64,000 nt of DNA. Origin: Sinorhizobium sp. RAC02 (lineage in GTDB: Bacteria; Pseudomonadota; Alphaproteobacteria; Rhizobiales; Rhizobiaceae). Of this stretch, positions 16,553 to 25,444 are shown piece by piece. Both the position numbers and the translations under genes were made by a program. Under the pieces are notes generated by a model. That model was given only the letters and a program-made list of their open reading frames with translations. It was not told where the DNA came from and made no database searches. Every line of letters begins with the position of its first letter. Positions within the stretch are counted from its first letter, which is position 1. The stretch spans positions 744,001 through 808,000 of the forward strand of contig NZ_CP016452.1 of the NCBI RefSeq assembly GCF_001713395.1, written 5' to 3'.

Positions 16553-17647
16553 ATGCGGCGGTTTGGACGCGGGCGCGTTGCCCGTCGTATTGGCGTCGGC
16601 GCGCTGTTGGCTGCGGCTGTGTCGCTGGCCTCGGGCGCAGCGTATGAAGCAATCGCACGCCGGGGTGCCGCCACGGCGTTCCCGCCGCCCGGCAAGCTGG
16701 CCAAGATTGGCGGTCGTCGCATCCATATCGATTGCAGGGGCGACGGCTCGCCAACCGTCATCTTGGAGGCTGGTGCGGACACGAGCGGATCAACGCTCTG
16801 GTATTCCGTGATGCAAGCCGTTTCGCAGACCACCCGTGTCTGCTCCTATGATCGCGCCGGTCTCATGTGGAGCGATTCCGGCCCACGACCTCGCGACGGC
16901 GAGGCCATCGTCGCCGATCTGCAAAAGGCTCTCACCGCGATGAACGAGCATGGTCCATACGTTATGGTTGGCGCATCGCTCGGCGGTCCTCTCGTCATGC
17001 TCTACACCAAACACCACCCCGCCGACGTTGCCGGCGTCGTGCTTGTCGATAGCGCGCATCCCGACCAGATCACCCGGCTTGAAGAAGCATCCGGCGTCAA
17101 AGACGATCCGGCGCCCTTCCTCTTTCGGGTTATCGCGAGTCTTGCATGGACGGGTTTGCCCCGCTTGCTCTTGCCGGTTCCCGAACTGCCCGAGCTACCT
17201 AACCGCGTAGCGGCCGAGGTCGACGCCTATCAAGCTTCGTCGCTGCGCGCCGCGCTTGACGAGGCCGTCGCGATGCCGGCGATCTTCCAGCAGGCCGGCA
17301 CCTTTCGCGATTTAGGGAGCCGGCCGCTTGCCGTCCTTTCGCACGGCAAGCAGTGGCAGGACTACACTGCCGACCAGCAAGCCGTCGCCGGCATGGGCCG
17401 GGAGCAATTTGAGCGCCATGAGGCCGCATGGGCGAAAATGCAAGACGAGTTAACGGCGTGGTCGCGCGACAGCACCCACCAGATCTTGCGCGATTCAAGC
17501 CATGTCGTGCAGTTGGAACGGCCCAACGCGGTGATCGCAGCAATCACCGAAGTCGTCGGAAAAGTGCGCGATGAACGCAATGGATCCGATCCAGTCTGCG
17601 CGTCGTCTGGCCTTGCCGTTGTGCCGAGAAATAGATTGTGTCTTTGA
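16553..17647 (+). CDS. Alpha/beta hydrolase with N-terminal membrane anchor
   Basis: This 364-residue protein begins with basic residues and a hydrophobic segment (about 12-32), which suggests a membrane anchor or signal sequence. The rest is an alpha/beta-hydrolase core: CSYDRAGLMWSD is the usual segment before the catalytic elbow, GASLGG carries the probable nucleophilic serine, and VDSAHPDQ and DSSHVVQLERP are family-like, the latter giving the catalytic histidine. The start at 16553 is preceded by AAAGAGA; a longer frame from 16445 exists. Substrate unknown; no operon partner. Confidence 0.8.
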   Translation: MRRFGRGRVARRIGVGALLAAAVSLASGAAYEAIARRGAATAFPPPGKLAKIGGRRIHIDCRGDGSPTVILEAGADTSGSTLWYSVMQAVSQTTRVCSYDRAGLMWSDSGPRPRDGEAIVADLQKALTAMNEHGPYVMVGASLGGPLVMLYTKHHPADVAGVVLVDSAHPDQITRLEEASGVKDDPAPFLFRVIASLAWTGLPRLLLPVPELPELPNRVAAEVDAYQASSLRAALDEAVAMPAIFQQAGTFRDLGSRPLAVLSHGKQWQDYTADQQAVAGMGREQFERHEAAWAKMQDELTAWSRDSTHQILRDSSHVVQLERPNAVIAAITEVVGKVRDERNGSDPVCASSGLAVVPRNRLCL

Positions 17648-17915
17648 GCGGGCGCCAGGCCAAGCTCAGGCTTGATGATCTGATTTTCCCTTCATGCGTA
17701 AGCAGCCTTGCTTGGCCGATCGCCTTGTGGCCAGAGTATGCCGTTCTACCGTCGCACGTGCGCGACGGCTCCTCAATTGGCTCAAGGAGGGCTGGCTAAA
17801 CGGCTTTGTCCACCGTTCACCCGGCTGAGGAAAACGACGAGAGACTTCGCTCGCGATGGCCTGCCAAGATCTTTTCTCTATGATACTGGCGATCCGTTGA
17901 CCGAGGAACCGGGTA

Positions 17916-19055
17916 ATGTTGCTTAAGAAGCTCGCTTATGAACCATTCGAAATGATGGATTTGGACCGAAGCGGGGCCGAGCCTTCTCCGATGGTGGTCA
18001 AGCTGATGCTGGGGTTCTGGGCGACAGAGTTTTTGATGTCCATGGCGCTCTGGATACTTCTCGGCGTCAATCCGTTGAATTACGTGCCGATCAAGATGGC
18101 GGTGTTGCTGATATCGCTCCTGTTGACGTTTACCTTGACCTGGGTTCTCGCGTCCGTTGGAACGCCAAGCATCATCTCTAAGATATTTCTATCATTCCCT
18201 ATATCCATCCTGGCAGCATTGGTGGCGGCGTCAGCGGAGTTTGGGCTCTTCCATGCTGTCGATCCATCGGTTGCGGTTGAGTATGATCAGGAAAACTTCT
18301 GCTATACGCTTTTTTATGAGATATCGCTGTTCCTTGGTTGGTGCTGCTTCTTCATTGCCCATATGTATAATCAGGAAGCCCGTGCCCATCAGCGGCGGTC
18401 CGCCATATCGCGTGAAGAGGCTTTGAACGCCAAGCTTCAAGCCTTGCACTATCAGATCAACCCGCATTTCCTGTTCAACACCCTCAATTCCATCGTCGGC
18501 CTGATCGAAGAAGGTGCCTCGACGCATGCCAGCCTCATGGTCGTCTCGCTCTCGTCGTTCCTGCGCAAAGTGCTCGAGCTCGACCCGCTCCGCGATCTGA
18601 CATTGGCCGAGGAGGTTGCGCTGGAAACAGAGTATCTCAGGATTGAGCAGGAGCGCTTTTCGGATCGGATGAGCGTCTCGCTCCAGATACCCAGAGAGCT
18701 TGGAGATGCGCTTGTTCCTAGCCTCATCTTGCAACCCTTGATCGAGAATGCGATCAAGCATGGGCTCCACTTTTCATCCGGATTCTTGAAAATAACGATC
18801 GCAGCCGCGCAAAAAGGGGAAACCCTGGTTCTCTTCATCGACAATGTGACACAGGCGCCGATGCCGTTTCATACGGCCCCTCGCTCGGACCTGGGGATTG
18901 GTCTTGCCAATGTCGAGCAGCGCATTCGCGCCCGCTTTCCACAGATGGGATCACTGATCGCCGGCCCGATCTCCCCGACGCATTTTCGCGCAACGCTTAC
19001 CATGCCTTTACGTACGGCCAAACGCCCAGACACATCCAGCGAGCTCGCATCTTGA
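17916..19055 (+). CDS. LytS/YehU-type sensor histidine kinase, orphan
   Basis: This 379-residue kinase has four predicted transmembrane segments (about residues 29-50, 60-80, 88-113 and 128-150), a His_kinase domain with the phosphoacceptor region HYQINPHFLFN (His184), and a HATPase domain with PLIENAIKHGL and DLGIGLANVEQRI. Such kinases normally pair with a LytTR response regulator encoded immediately downstream, but none is present here. The region after it holds only eroded coding fragments, so the partner may have been lost or lie elsewhere. Confidence 0.88.
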   Translation: MLLKKLAYEPFEMMDLDRSGAEPSPMVVKLMLGFWATEFLMSMALWILLGVNPLNYVPIKMAVLLISLLLTFTLTWVLASVGTPSIISKIFLSFPISILAALVAASAEFGLFHAVDPSVAVEYDQENFCYTLFYEISLFLGWCCFFIAHMYNQEARAHQRRSAISREEALNAKLQALHYQINPHFLFNTLNSIVGLIEEGASTHASLMVVSLSSFLRKVLELDPLRDLTLAEEVALETEYLRIEQERFSDRMSVSLQIPRELGDALVPSLILQPLIENAIKHGLHFSSGFLKITIAAAQKGETLVLFIDNVTQAPMPFHTAPRSDLGIGLANVEQRIRARFPQMGSLIAGPISPTHFRATLTMPLRTAKRPDTSSELAS

Positions 19056-19606
19056 TGGTCGCCGCCAGATTGGCCTGATCGAGAAGGAGGAGCCGTTGGG
19101 ATCTTTGACGATCCCTCGACTTCGTGGACACCTTTGCTAAGCCTGTAGGGGCGTGGAGGTGTTTGATGTGAATAGGCATGGAATAAGGCCCCTGCAAATG
19201 GGATGATCGGCATCCAAGCGGGGCTCTGGCGCAATCTCGATGACATCAGCGCGCGTAGCGGTAAGCGACGGTCCAATCCTTATCCTGCAGGATAGGATAG
19301 AGTTTATCTACAGCCGCGCGCGGCCGGGCAAAATCGGCTTCACCAAGACCATCATCGAACTTGGCCATCACGCTCACCGGCACCCCACTCGGTCTGGCGG
19401 AGTGAATTTCTGGACAGGGAGGAAACCTCTCGCCGACTCGACCAGATCGCATGGCCCACGTTTTTGCGCTACGGCCGAGGCGCCTATCATCCACTGTATA
19501 AAGCGGCTTACGCCAAATACATCGATTTTCTAAGTGCTTATGTCAGGTGATAGAGTGCCGGCGGTTCCAACCTCTTCAAGGGCTTTAAAAACAAGTCATA
19601 TCCGTG
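19056..19606. other. Eroded coding region between kinase and AraC remnant
   Basis: One frame at 19395-19550 reads like protein (FLDREETSRRLDQIAWPTFL, then RYGRGAYHPLYKAAYAK) and ends in TGA at 19548-19550. A neighbouring frame upstream supplies LAITLTGTPLGLAE, so a single frameshift near 19402 appears to have broken one gene. I cannot name the family. No intact gene is supported. Confidence 0.4.
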
Positions 19607-19723
19607 CGTGGCCCACTGTCCATCGCGGAAATCGTGTATGCCACCGGCTTTACAAGCGCCGGGCATTTTTCCCGCACCTTCAAGACTGCTGATGGTGAAA
19701 TCACCGCCGGCGCCCGCCGTTGA
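19607..19723 (+). pseudogene. 3' remnant of an AraC-family regulator
   Basis: The frame reads RGPLSIAEIVYATGFTSAGH followed by FSRTFKTADGEITAGARR and a TGA at 19721-19723. This is the second helix-turn-helix of an AraC protein (the usual form is I-A-x-x-x-GF-x-S-x-x-x-FSR-x-FK). The first helix-turn-helix and the sensor domain are missing. It abuts the 3' end of the LysR gene. Confidence 0.75.
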
Positions 19724-20617
19724 CTAATTCGAAAGGCGCTCGGCGACCAGCGCTGGAATTTCCTTTAGTGCAAAGGCGCGGAATGCGGCGGCGATGGGGG
19801 AGGGTGGAACGTCGCGCCGCTCGACCAGCCCGACCCGGCGGCTTGCCGCCGCATCGGCGAGTTCCAGCGCCGCTACGCCTTCATGCGCGCCATGCATGGT
19901 CAGCGACGGCAGGATGGTGAGGCCGAGCCCTGCCTTCACTAGCGCCACCAGCGACGTGACGTTGTAGACATTGATCAGCGATTGGCCCGCCAGCCGCTTG
20001 TAGTCCTCCGCCTCGATCCTGTCGGACGCGCCATTGCGGATCAAAGTCGTTGCGTTGAGATCGTCCCATTCGATGGGCCGGTCAAGACGGCAGAGATCGT
20101 GGTCTTCCTTACAGAGCAGCATGAACCGATCGCTGAACAGCGGCGTGAACTCCACTCCACCGCCGGCACGGCTTTCGCCGGCAATCCCGATATCGGCAAC
20201 GCCGCTTTCCACCAGCCGCCGCACCTGCGCGCTGTCGATGTCGAACAGCTCCACCTGCACTTGCGGCCGGGTTTCGAGAAAGCGTTGCAGGATCGGCGGC
20301 AGCACATTCGTCGCCACCGACGGCACCGAGGCGATCGACAGGCTGCCGATGCGGCTGTGCGCGAAGGCGCGCATGATGCTGACAGACTTGTCGAAGCTGC
20401 GGATCTGCTCGCGGCCGAGATCGAGCATCAGGTTGCCGAGCGCCGTCAGGCTGTTCTTGCGGTCGGTCTGGAACAGTGGCCCACCGATCTCGTCTTCCAG
20501 TTGTTTCAGCGTCATCGACACGGCTGAGGCCGTGCGGCCAACGGCATCGGCGGCGTCCTTGATGTTTCCGCTCTCCGCCACCGTGACGAAGACCCGCAAT
20601 GCTTCCAGCTTGATCAT
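19724..20617 (-). CDS. LysR-family transcriptional regulator
   Basis: This 297-residue regulator has the LysR helix-turn-helix at residues 4-62 (LEALRVFVTVAESGNIKDAA) and a substrate-binding-protein-like effector domain from about 88. It is divergent from the aldehyde dehydrogenase operon across 99 bases, with an inverted repeat between them, so it is the likely regulator of that operon. Confidence 0.92.
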   Translation of the reverse strand: MIKLEALRVFVTVAESGNIKDAADAVGRTASAVSMTLKQLEDEIGGPLFQTDRKNSLTALGNLMLDLGREQIRSFDKSVSIMRAFAHSRIGSLSIASVPSVATNVLPPILQRFLETRPQVQVELFDIDSAQVRRLVESGVADIGIAGESRAGGGVEFTPLFSDRFMLLCKEDHDLCRLDRPIEWDDLNATTLIRNGASDRIEAEDYKRLAGQSLINVYNVTSLVALVKAGLGLTILPSLTMHGAHEGVAALELADAAASRRVGLVERRDVPPSPIAAAFRAFALKEIPALVAERLSN

Positions 20618-20627
20618 GGTACCAACT

Positions 20628-20646
20628 TCAATTCTTCTGAAATTGA
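20628..20646. promoter_or_regulatory. Candidate LysR operator
   Basis: TCAATT (20628-20633) and AATTGA (20641-20646) form a perfect inverted repeat around a 7-base spacer, and a T-N11-A pattern runs from 20628 to 20640. It lies 11 bases from the LysR start and 71 bases from the dehydrogenase start, which fits an autoregulatory and activating site shared by the divergent promoters. Confidence 0.45.
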
Positions 20647-20716
20647 TAACAGAAATATCCGCTTGATTGAAGTGCTGTGCCGGCGGATTTTCGTCTCAAC
20701 AGAATGGAGACCGCAC

Positions 20717-22168
20717 ATGGCAGAACGTTACGCCAACCTGATCGGCGGCAAATGGAGGCAGAGCGAACGCTTCCACGAGAACCGCAATCCGTCTGACCTC
20801 ACCGATCTGATCGGTCTCTATGCGCAGGCCGATGCCGCCGACGTCGACGAGGCGGTTGCTGCCGGTCGTGCCGCGATGCCGGCCTGGCGGGCCGTGGGTC
20901 TTGAGCAGCGCCAGGCAATCCTCAACCGCATCGGCATGGAACTGATGGATCGTTCCGCCGAGCTTGGCGAACTGCTCTCGCGCGAAGAGGGCAAACCGCT
21001 CGCGGAAGGTCGCGGCGAGGTGTTCCGAGCCGGTCAGTTCTTCACCTATTATGCGGCCGAGGTGCTGCGGCAGCTCGGCGAGAACGCGGATTCCGTGCGT
21101 CTGAGCATCGAGATCGACATGCGCCGTGAGCCCATGGGGCTTGTCGCCGTCGTCTCGCCCTGGAACTTCCCGACAGCGACCGCCAGCTGGAAGATCGCGC
21201 CGGCACTCGCCTATGGCAACACGGTCATCTGGAAGCCGGCCAACGAGACGCCGGCCTCCGCCTGGGCACTTGCCGACATCATCCATCGGGCTGGCCTGCC
21301 GGATGGCGCATTCCAGCTTTTGATGGGGCCGGGCGCAGTCGTCGGCAATGGACTTGCGAGCCATTGCGGGGTCGATGCGATTACCTTCACGGGGTCCTAC
21401 GAGGTTGGCTGCGAGGTCGCAGTCGCTGCCGCCGCAAACCTCACAAAGTTCCAGCTGGAACTCGGCTCGAAGAACGCGCTGCTCATCATGGATGACGCCG
21501 ATCTCCACCTCGCGGTCGCGGCCTCCATTGGCGGCGGCTATTCCGGCACGGGGCAGAAATGCACGGCCTCCTCACGCCTTGTGGTGCATGAGAAGGTCCA
21601 CGACGTTTTCGTCGAGAAGCTTGCTGCCGCCGTTGCCGCGTTGAAAGTGGGGCATGCGCTCGCGGACGGCACGCAGATCGGGCCGGTGGTGAGCGAACGC
21701 CAGCTTGCGGCGAACCTCGCCTGGGTGGACCGCGCCCGTTCCGCCGGCGCGGAGGTTGCGGTAGGGGGTGAACGCCTCCAGCTTGCCCATGACGGCTTCT
21801 ACATGGCGCCGGCACTGCTGACCGGCACGACCAACGCCATGGACTTCAATCGCGAGGAAATGTTCGCGCCCATCGCCGCGGTGCAGAAGGTCTCTTCCTA
21901 CGAGGAGGGGCTTTCCGTCGTTAACGACACGCGCTTCGGCCTCGTCGCCGGCATCTTCAGCCGCTCGCTTGCCCGCACCACGCATTTCCGACGCCATGTC
22001 GAGACCGGCTGCGTCACCATCAACTTGCCGACGGCGGGGACGGACTATCATGTGCCCTTCGGCGGGCGGAAGGATTCGAGTTTCGGTTCACGCGAGCAGG
22101 GCCGTTCGGCGGCCGAGTTCTACACCCAGGTCAAGACCGCCTACATCCGGGCGGGGGAGCCGGAGTAA
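20717..22168 (+). CDS. NAD(P)-dependent aldehyde dehydrogenase
   Basis: This 483-residue enzyme of the ALDH superfamily oxidises an aldehyde to a carboxylate. Key residues are Asn150 (SPWNFP), Glu248 (LELGSKN) and the nucleophile Cys282 (GQKCTASS). Length and motifs resemble succinate- or alpha-ketoglutarate-semialdehyde dehydrogenases. The start at 20717 has GGAG upstream; the frame extends to 20663 without similarity. It is the first gene of a long plus-strand operon and its stop lies four bases before the dipeptidase ATG. Confidence 0.92.
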   Translation: MAERYANLIGGKWRQSERFHENRNPSDLTDLIGLYAQADAADVDEAVAAGRAAMPAWRAVGLEQRQAILNRIGMELMDRSAELGELLSREEGKPLAEGRGEVFRAGQFFTYYAAEVLRQLGENADSVRLSIEIDMRREPMGLVAVVSPWNFPTATASWKIAPALAYGNTVIWKPANETPASAWALADIIHRAGLPDGAFQLLMGPGAVVGNGLASHCGVDAITFTGSYEVGCEVAVAAAANLTKFQLELGSKNALLIMDDADLHLAVAASIGGGYSGTGQKCTASSRLVVHEKVHDVFVEKLAAAVAALKVGHALADGTQIGPVVSERQLAANLAWVDRARSAGAEVAVGGERLQLAHDGFYMAPALLTGTTNAMDFNREEMFAPIAAVQKVSSYEEGLSVVNDTRFGLVAGIFSRSLARTTHFRRHVETGCVTINLPTAGTDYHVPFGGRKDSSFGSREQGRSAAEFYTQVKTAYIRAGEPE

Positions 22169-22172
22169 GGCC

Positions 22173-23168
22173 ATGGACACAAAGATCGCCAGCCCCCTCG
22201 TCGATTGCCTGCAATATGCCAACTGGAGCCCGAGCGTCTTTACCGAGATGCGGGCGGGCGGGGTGCATGCCGTGCATGCCACCATCGCCTATCACGAGAA
22301 TTTCCGCGAGACGGTGGCGAACATTATTGCCTGGAACCGCCATTTCGAGCGCCACGCGGATATCATCTTCCCCGGCCGCTCCGGCAGCGATATCGAGCGC
22401 GCGATGCGGGAAGGGCGCACGGCCATCTTCTTCGGCCTGCAGAACCCGTCGCCGATTGAGGACGACATCGGCCTGATCGAGGTCTGCCACATGCTCGGCG
22501 TGCGCTTCATGCAGCTCTCCTACAACAACCAGTCATTGCTTGCCACCGGCTGCTACGAGGGGGAAGATCCGGGCATTACCCGCTTCGGCCGGCAGGCCAT
22601 TGCCGAGATGAACCGGGTCGGCATGGTCATCGACATGAGCCATTCCGCCGAACGCTCCACTTTGGAGGCAATCGAGATTTCTACGCGCCCGATCGCCATT
22701 ACCCACGCCAATCCGCACTGGTGGCATCCGGCGCTGCGCAACAAATCCGACACCGTATTGAAGGCGCTGGCGCAGTCTGGCGGCATGCTCGGTCTGTCGC
22801 TCTATCCGCATCACCTGAAGGACGGGTCGAACTGCACACTGGAAAGCTTTTGCGCCATGGTCGCGGAGACGGCCTCGCGCTACGGCGCCGAGCATGTCGG
22901 CATCGGCAGTGATCTGTGCCAGGACCAGCCGGATTCGGTCGTGACCTGGATGCGCAACGGCCGCTGGTCGAAGGCGACGGACTACGGCGAAGGATCGGCG
23001 GCAGCGGCGGGTTTTCCCCGGCAGCCGCAATGGTTCAACAGCAATGCGGATCTCGGCAACTTGCGCCACGGCCTGCGCAATGTCGGCTTTTCCGAAGAGG
23101 AGGTCGGCGGCATCATGGGCGGCAACTGGCTGCGGTTCTACACTGCGTCCTTCGGGCCGATGCCATGA
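22173..23168 (+). CDS. Membrane dipeptidase (peptidase family M19)
   Basis: This 331-residue metal-dependent hydrolase belongs to the renal-dipeptidase family. Recognisable parts are LVDCLQYANW near the N-terminus, ATGCYEGEDPGITRFGR, DMSHS with the metal-binding histidine, THANP, and the C-terminal GIMGGNWLRFY. It has no signal peptide. From memory, a similar M19 gene accompanies dimethylglycine catabolism in pseudomonads, which is one reason to link this operon to methylated amines. Its true substrate is not evident. It overlaps the next gene (ATGA). Confidence 0.88.
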   Translation: MDTKIASPLVDCLQYANWSPSVFTEMRAGGVHAVHATIAYHENFRETVANIIAWNRHFERHADIIFPGRSGSDIERAMREGRTAIFFGLQNPSPIEDDIGLIEVCHMLGVRFMQLSYNNQSLLATGCYEGEDPGITRFGRQAIAEMNRVGMVIDMSHSAERSTLEAIEISTRPIAITHANPHWWHPALRNKSDTVLKALAQSGGMLGLSLYPHHLKDGSNCTLESFCAMVAETASRYGAEHVGIGSDLCQDQPDSVVTWMRNGRWSKATDYGEGSAAAAGFPRQPQWFNSNADLGNLRHGLRNVGFSEEEVGGIMGGNWLRFYTASFGPMP

Positions 23169-24859
23169 CCAGCCGGGCGCTCGACCTCACCACAGGACCG
23201 GCGCTGGCGCTGCGTTCGCCGGACGTCGTCATGCGTCTGCGGCGGATGGGCGCCTCCTTCCCGACGCGGCTCAGCTTCCTGCGCAGCCTGATCCGCCATC
23301 TTGCCGCAAGCGGCACGACGGTCCGCCGCCCGGTCTGGAGCATGGACGATGCAGGTTTCGGTGATGCCATCTATACGCTCACGCTCGGCGGGCATGATTA
23401 CAGCCTTGTCGCCTTCTCCTGCCCGCTTCCCGACGACCAGCGCTCCGACCGCGTGATCGCGGAAGCCTGGGATACGAGCTACGTGCTCTATGACGGCATT
23501 CCCGACGCCGCCGAGATCGACCGGCTGCGGGCGAATGCCCCGCGGCAGGAGGCGGGCCGGTTCGGTGCGCGCGATCTGGTGCTGAGCCGCGCCAACAAGT
23601 CCGTGCGTTTCTTCGAGCATGTCGCCGACAGCCTCGCCCACGGCCGACAGCCGGATCGGCAACGCCTCGGCGAGGTCGGCTACCTGCTGCGCACCACCGC
23701 CGTCTACGGCAACGGCAAGTTCGGCATTGCCGATCGTTTTGTGCTGGCGGAACGCGACGGGCTCGACAGTCCTTTCCAGGCGGAGATGCTGACCGTCTGG
23801 CTGATTCGCGAATTCTCCCATGACCTCGTCGAACATGTCGCCCGGTGCAGAGCGCCGGAAACCTTCGTGCCACTTGCGCCGGACCTGCGCCGCCATATCG
23901 GTGTCGGCAATTCCACCGGCCTCGGCATGGCGCCGTTCCTGGCGAACCATCCGGTGCTTTTGAACAACTGGGTCCTCGCCCGCGAGACCGCCTTGGCGCG
24001 GGTGCGGGCGAAGCCCTGTCTGGATGCGGCGGCGCTGAACCGGCTCGCCGATCTCTGGCGGCAGGCGGCGCTGCATCTCGATCAATGGTCGGTTGAAGAT
24101 AGTGCATTGATGGCGCGCATCCTGCTTCTCCGAGGGGAATGGGTGCAAGCCGAAGGCTGGATTGATCCGGCAAGGCTGCTCGCCACCTCGTTCCCGGTCG
24201 CGTCATTGCTGGATCGTTCGCAATCGCTGTCCGAGGACTTCCAAGAGCTGCTGGCCGCGCTCGTCATCGAAATGGTGGGCGCGGAGAACGACGACCTTGC
24301 GGACGGCATGGCAGCCGCGCGGGAAGGCGCGCTTGAACCGGGCATGCGGGCCGCAGCCCTCCGCGGTCTCCTGCACGACCACTACGGCTGGGCCATGGCC
24401 ATCGCCTTCGACGCGCCAGCCGAAACCGCCCAGTTCTGGTATGTCTCGGAGGAGAAGCTGGAACCCCGCCTCGGTCGTCGCGACGCGGAGCCCGGTGCGG
24501 ATCTGGAGCTGCCGCTTGATATCGCCCGGCAAGTGCAGTGGCTAGCCGCCGACCTTGCGGATGCGCCGGGCGAGCAGACCGTCGCCGCCTTCCTTGCCCG
24601 TTTCCCGCAGCACCGTCACATGGTTCGCCGCATCCAGACGACGGTGGCCGCGCCCTATGCGGAAATCCGCGACAACCTGCTGTCGGATCGCTGCCTGCCG
24701 ATCGATATGTTGCGCTGCAAGCTCGCCTTCTTCGGCGCTTCGAAGTTCGACCCGCGCTCGGACCGCTGGACCCGCATCACGCTCTTCCAGGGCGCCCCGA
24801 CGGCTGGCGAGATCACGGCCGGCGAAACCGACGATTGCTGGCTTCCGGTGCTGCCATGA
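23165..24859 (+). CDS. Conserved protein of unknown function, 564 residues
   Basis: I do not recognise this family. The protein is soluble, rich in Leu, Ala and Arg, without signal peptide or membrane segments. Distinctive stretches are FGARDLVLSRANKSVRFFEH (about residue 135), RTTAVYGNGKFGIADR (about 175) and VGNSTGLGMAPFLANHPVLL (about 245), which look like conserved active-site or cofactor loops. Translational coupling on both sides (ATGA with the dipeptidase and with the DUF3726 gene) shows it is a stoichiometric member of the pathway, possibly an enzyme subunit. Confidence 0.85.
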   Translation: MTSRALDLTTGPALALRSPDVVMRLRRMGASFPTRLSFLRSLIRHLAASGTTVRRPVWSMDDAGFGDAIYTLTLGGHDYSLVAFSCPLPDDQRSDRVIAEAWDTSYVLYDGIPDAAEIDRLRANAPRQEAGRFGARDLVLSRANKSVRFFEHVADSLAHGRQPDRQRLGEVGYLLRTTAVYGNGKFGIADRFVLAERDGLDSPFQAEMLTVWLIREFSHDLVEHVARCRAPETFVPLAPDLRRHIGVGNSTGLGMAPFLANHPVLLNNWVLARETALARVRAKPCLDAAALNRLADLWRQAALHLDQWSVEDSALMARILLLRGEWVQAEGWIDPARLLATSFPVASLLDRSQSLSEDFQELLAALVIEMVGAENDDLADGMAAAREGALEPGMRAAALRGLLHDHYGWAMAIAFDAPAETAQFWYVSEEKLEPRLGRRDAEPGADLELPLDIARQVQWLAADLADAPGEQTVAAFLARFPQHRHMVRRIQTTVAAPYAEIRDNLLSDRCLPIDMLRCKLAFFGASKFDPRSDRWTRITLFQGAPTAGEITAGETDDCWLPVLP

Positions 24860-25434
24860 AGACGATCCTTCTTTCCTACAACGAAGTGCAGTCGCTGGCC
24901 CGCAAGGCGGCCAGTGGCGCGGGACTGCCCCATGGCGTCGCGGAGGAGATCGGCCACGCAGCCATCTGGCTCTCGGCACGCGGCGTCGATGCCATCAGGA
25001 TCGTCGTCGATGCCCTTGGTGACGATGCGCGGGGCAGGCAGGCGGTTCTCCGGGATCAAGCGGCCGTTGACGCGCTGTGCTGCGGCGAAGCCGAGCAAGT
25101 CTGGCTCCGGGATCGTGAATACGGACTGCTGCTGATCGGCCTTGCCGGCGCGGCGGCGATTGACACAGGGCTGAGCCTCGCCGTGCAGCAGGGAAATGGC
25201 GATCTCATGCCGCTCGCCCGGGTGAGCGATGCCGGCGGCCTGCTACCCGCTATGAAGACCTTGCGTCTTATGCCTGACGATGACGCGCCCGCCTGCTCCG
25301 GAACGCCGCGTCCAACGGCGACCGATGCCGCTGCCTACGCGACAGCGCTTAGACTGGCAGCCAGGACCTACGTGCCGGCTTCGGACCTGTCGCGCACCCA
25401 GGGCGCCGGCGCCGGTACTACCGACAACGATTGA
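24856..25434 (+). CDS. DUF3726 family protein
   Basis: This 192-residue protein resembles DUF3726 in its N-terminal third (LSYNEVQSLARKAASGAGLP, then EEIGHAAIWL). The C-terminal part is alanine-rich and less conserved. No catalytic motif is visible. It overlaps the 564-residue gene by four bases and is followed after ten bases by the Ldh-family dehydrogenase, so it belongs to the same pathway. Confidence 0.8.
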   Translation: MKTILLSYNEVQSLARKAASGAGLPHGVAEEIGHAAIWLSARGVDAIRIVVDALGDDARGRQAVLRDQAAVDALCCGEAEQVWLRDREYGLLLIGLAGAAAIDTGLSLAVQQGNGDLMPLARVSDAGGLLPAMKTLRLMPDDDAPACSGTPRPTATDAAAYATALRLAARTYVPASDLSRTQGAGAGTTDND

Positions 25435-25444
25435 GGATGTTTCC

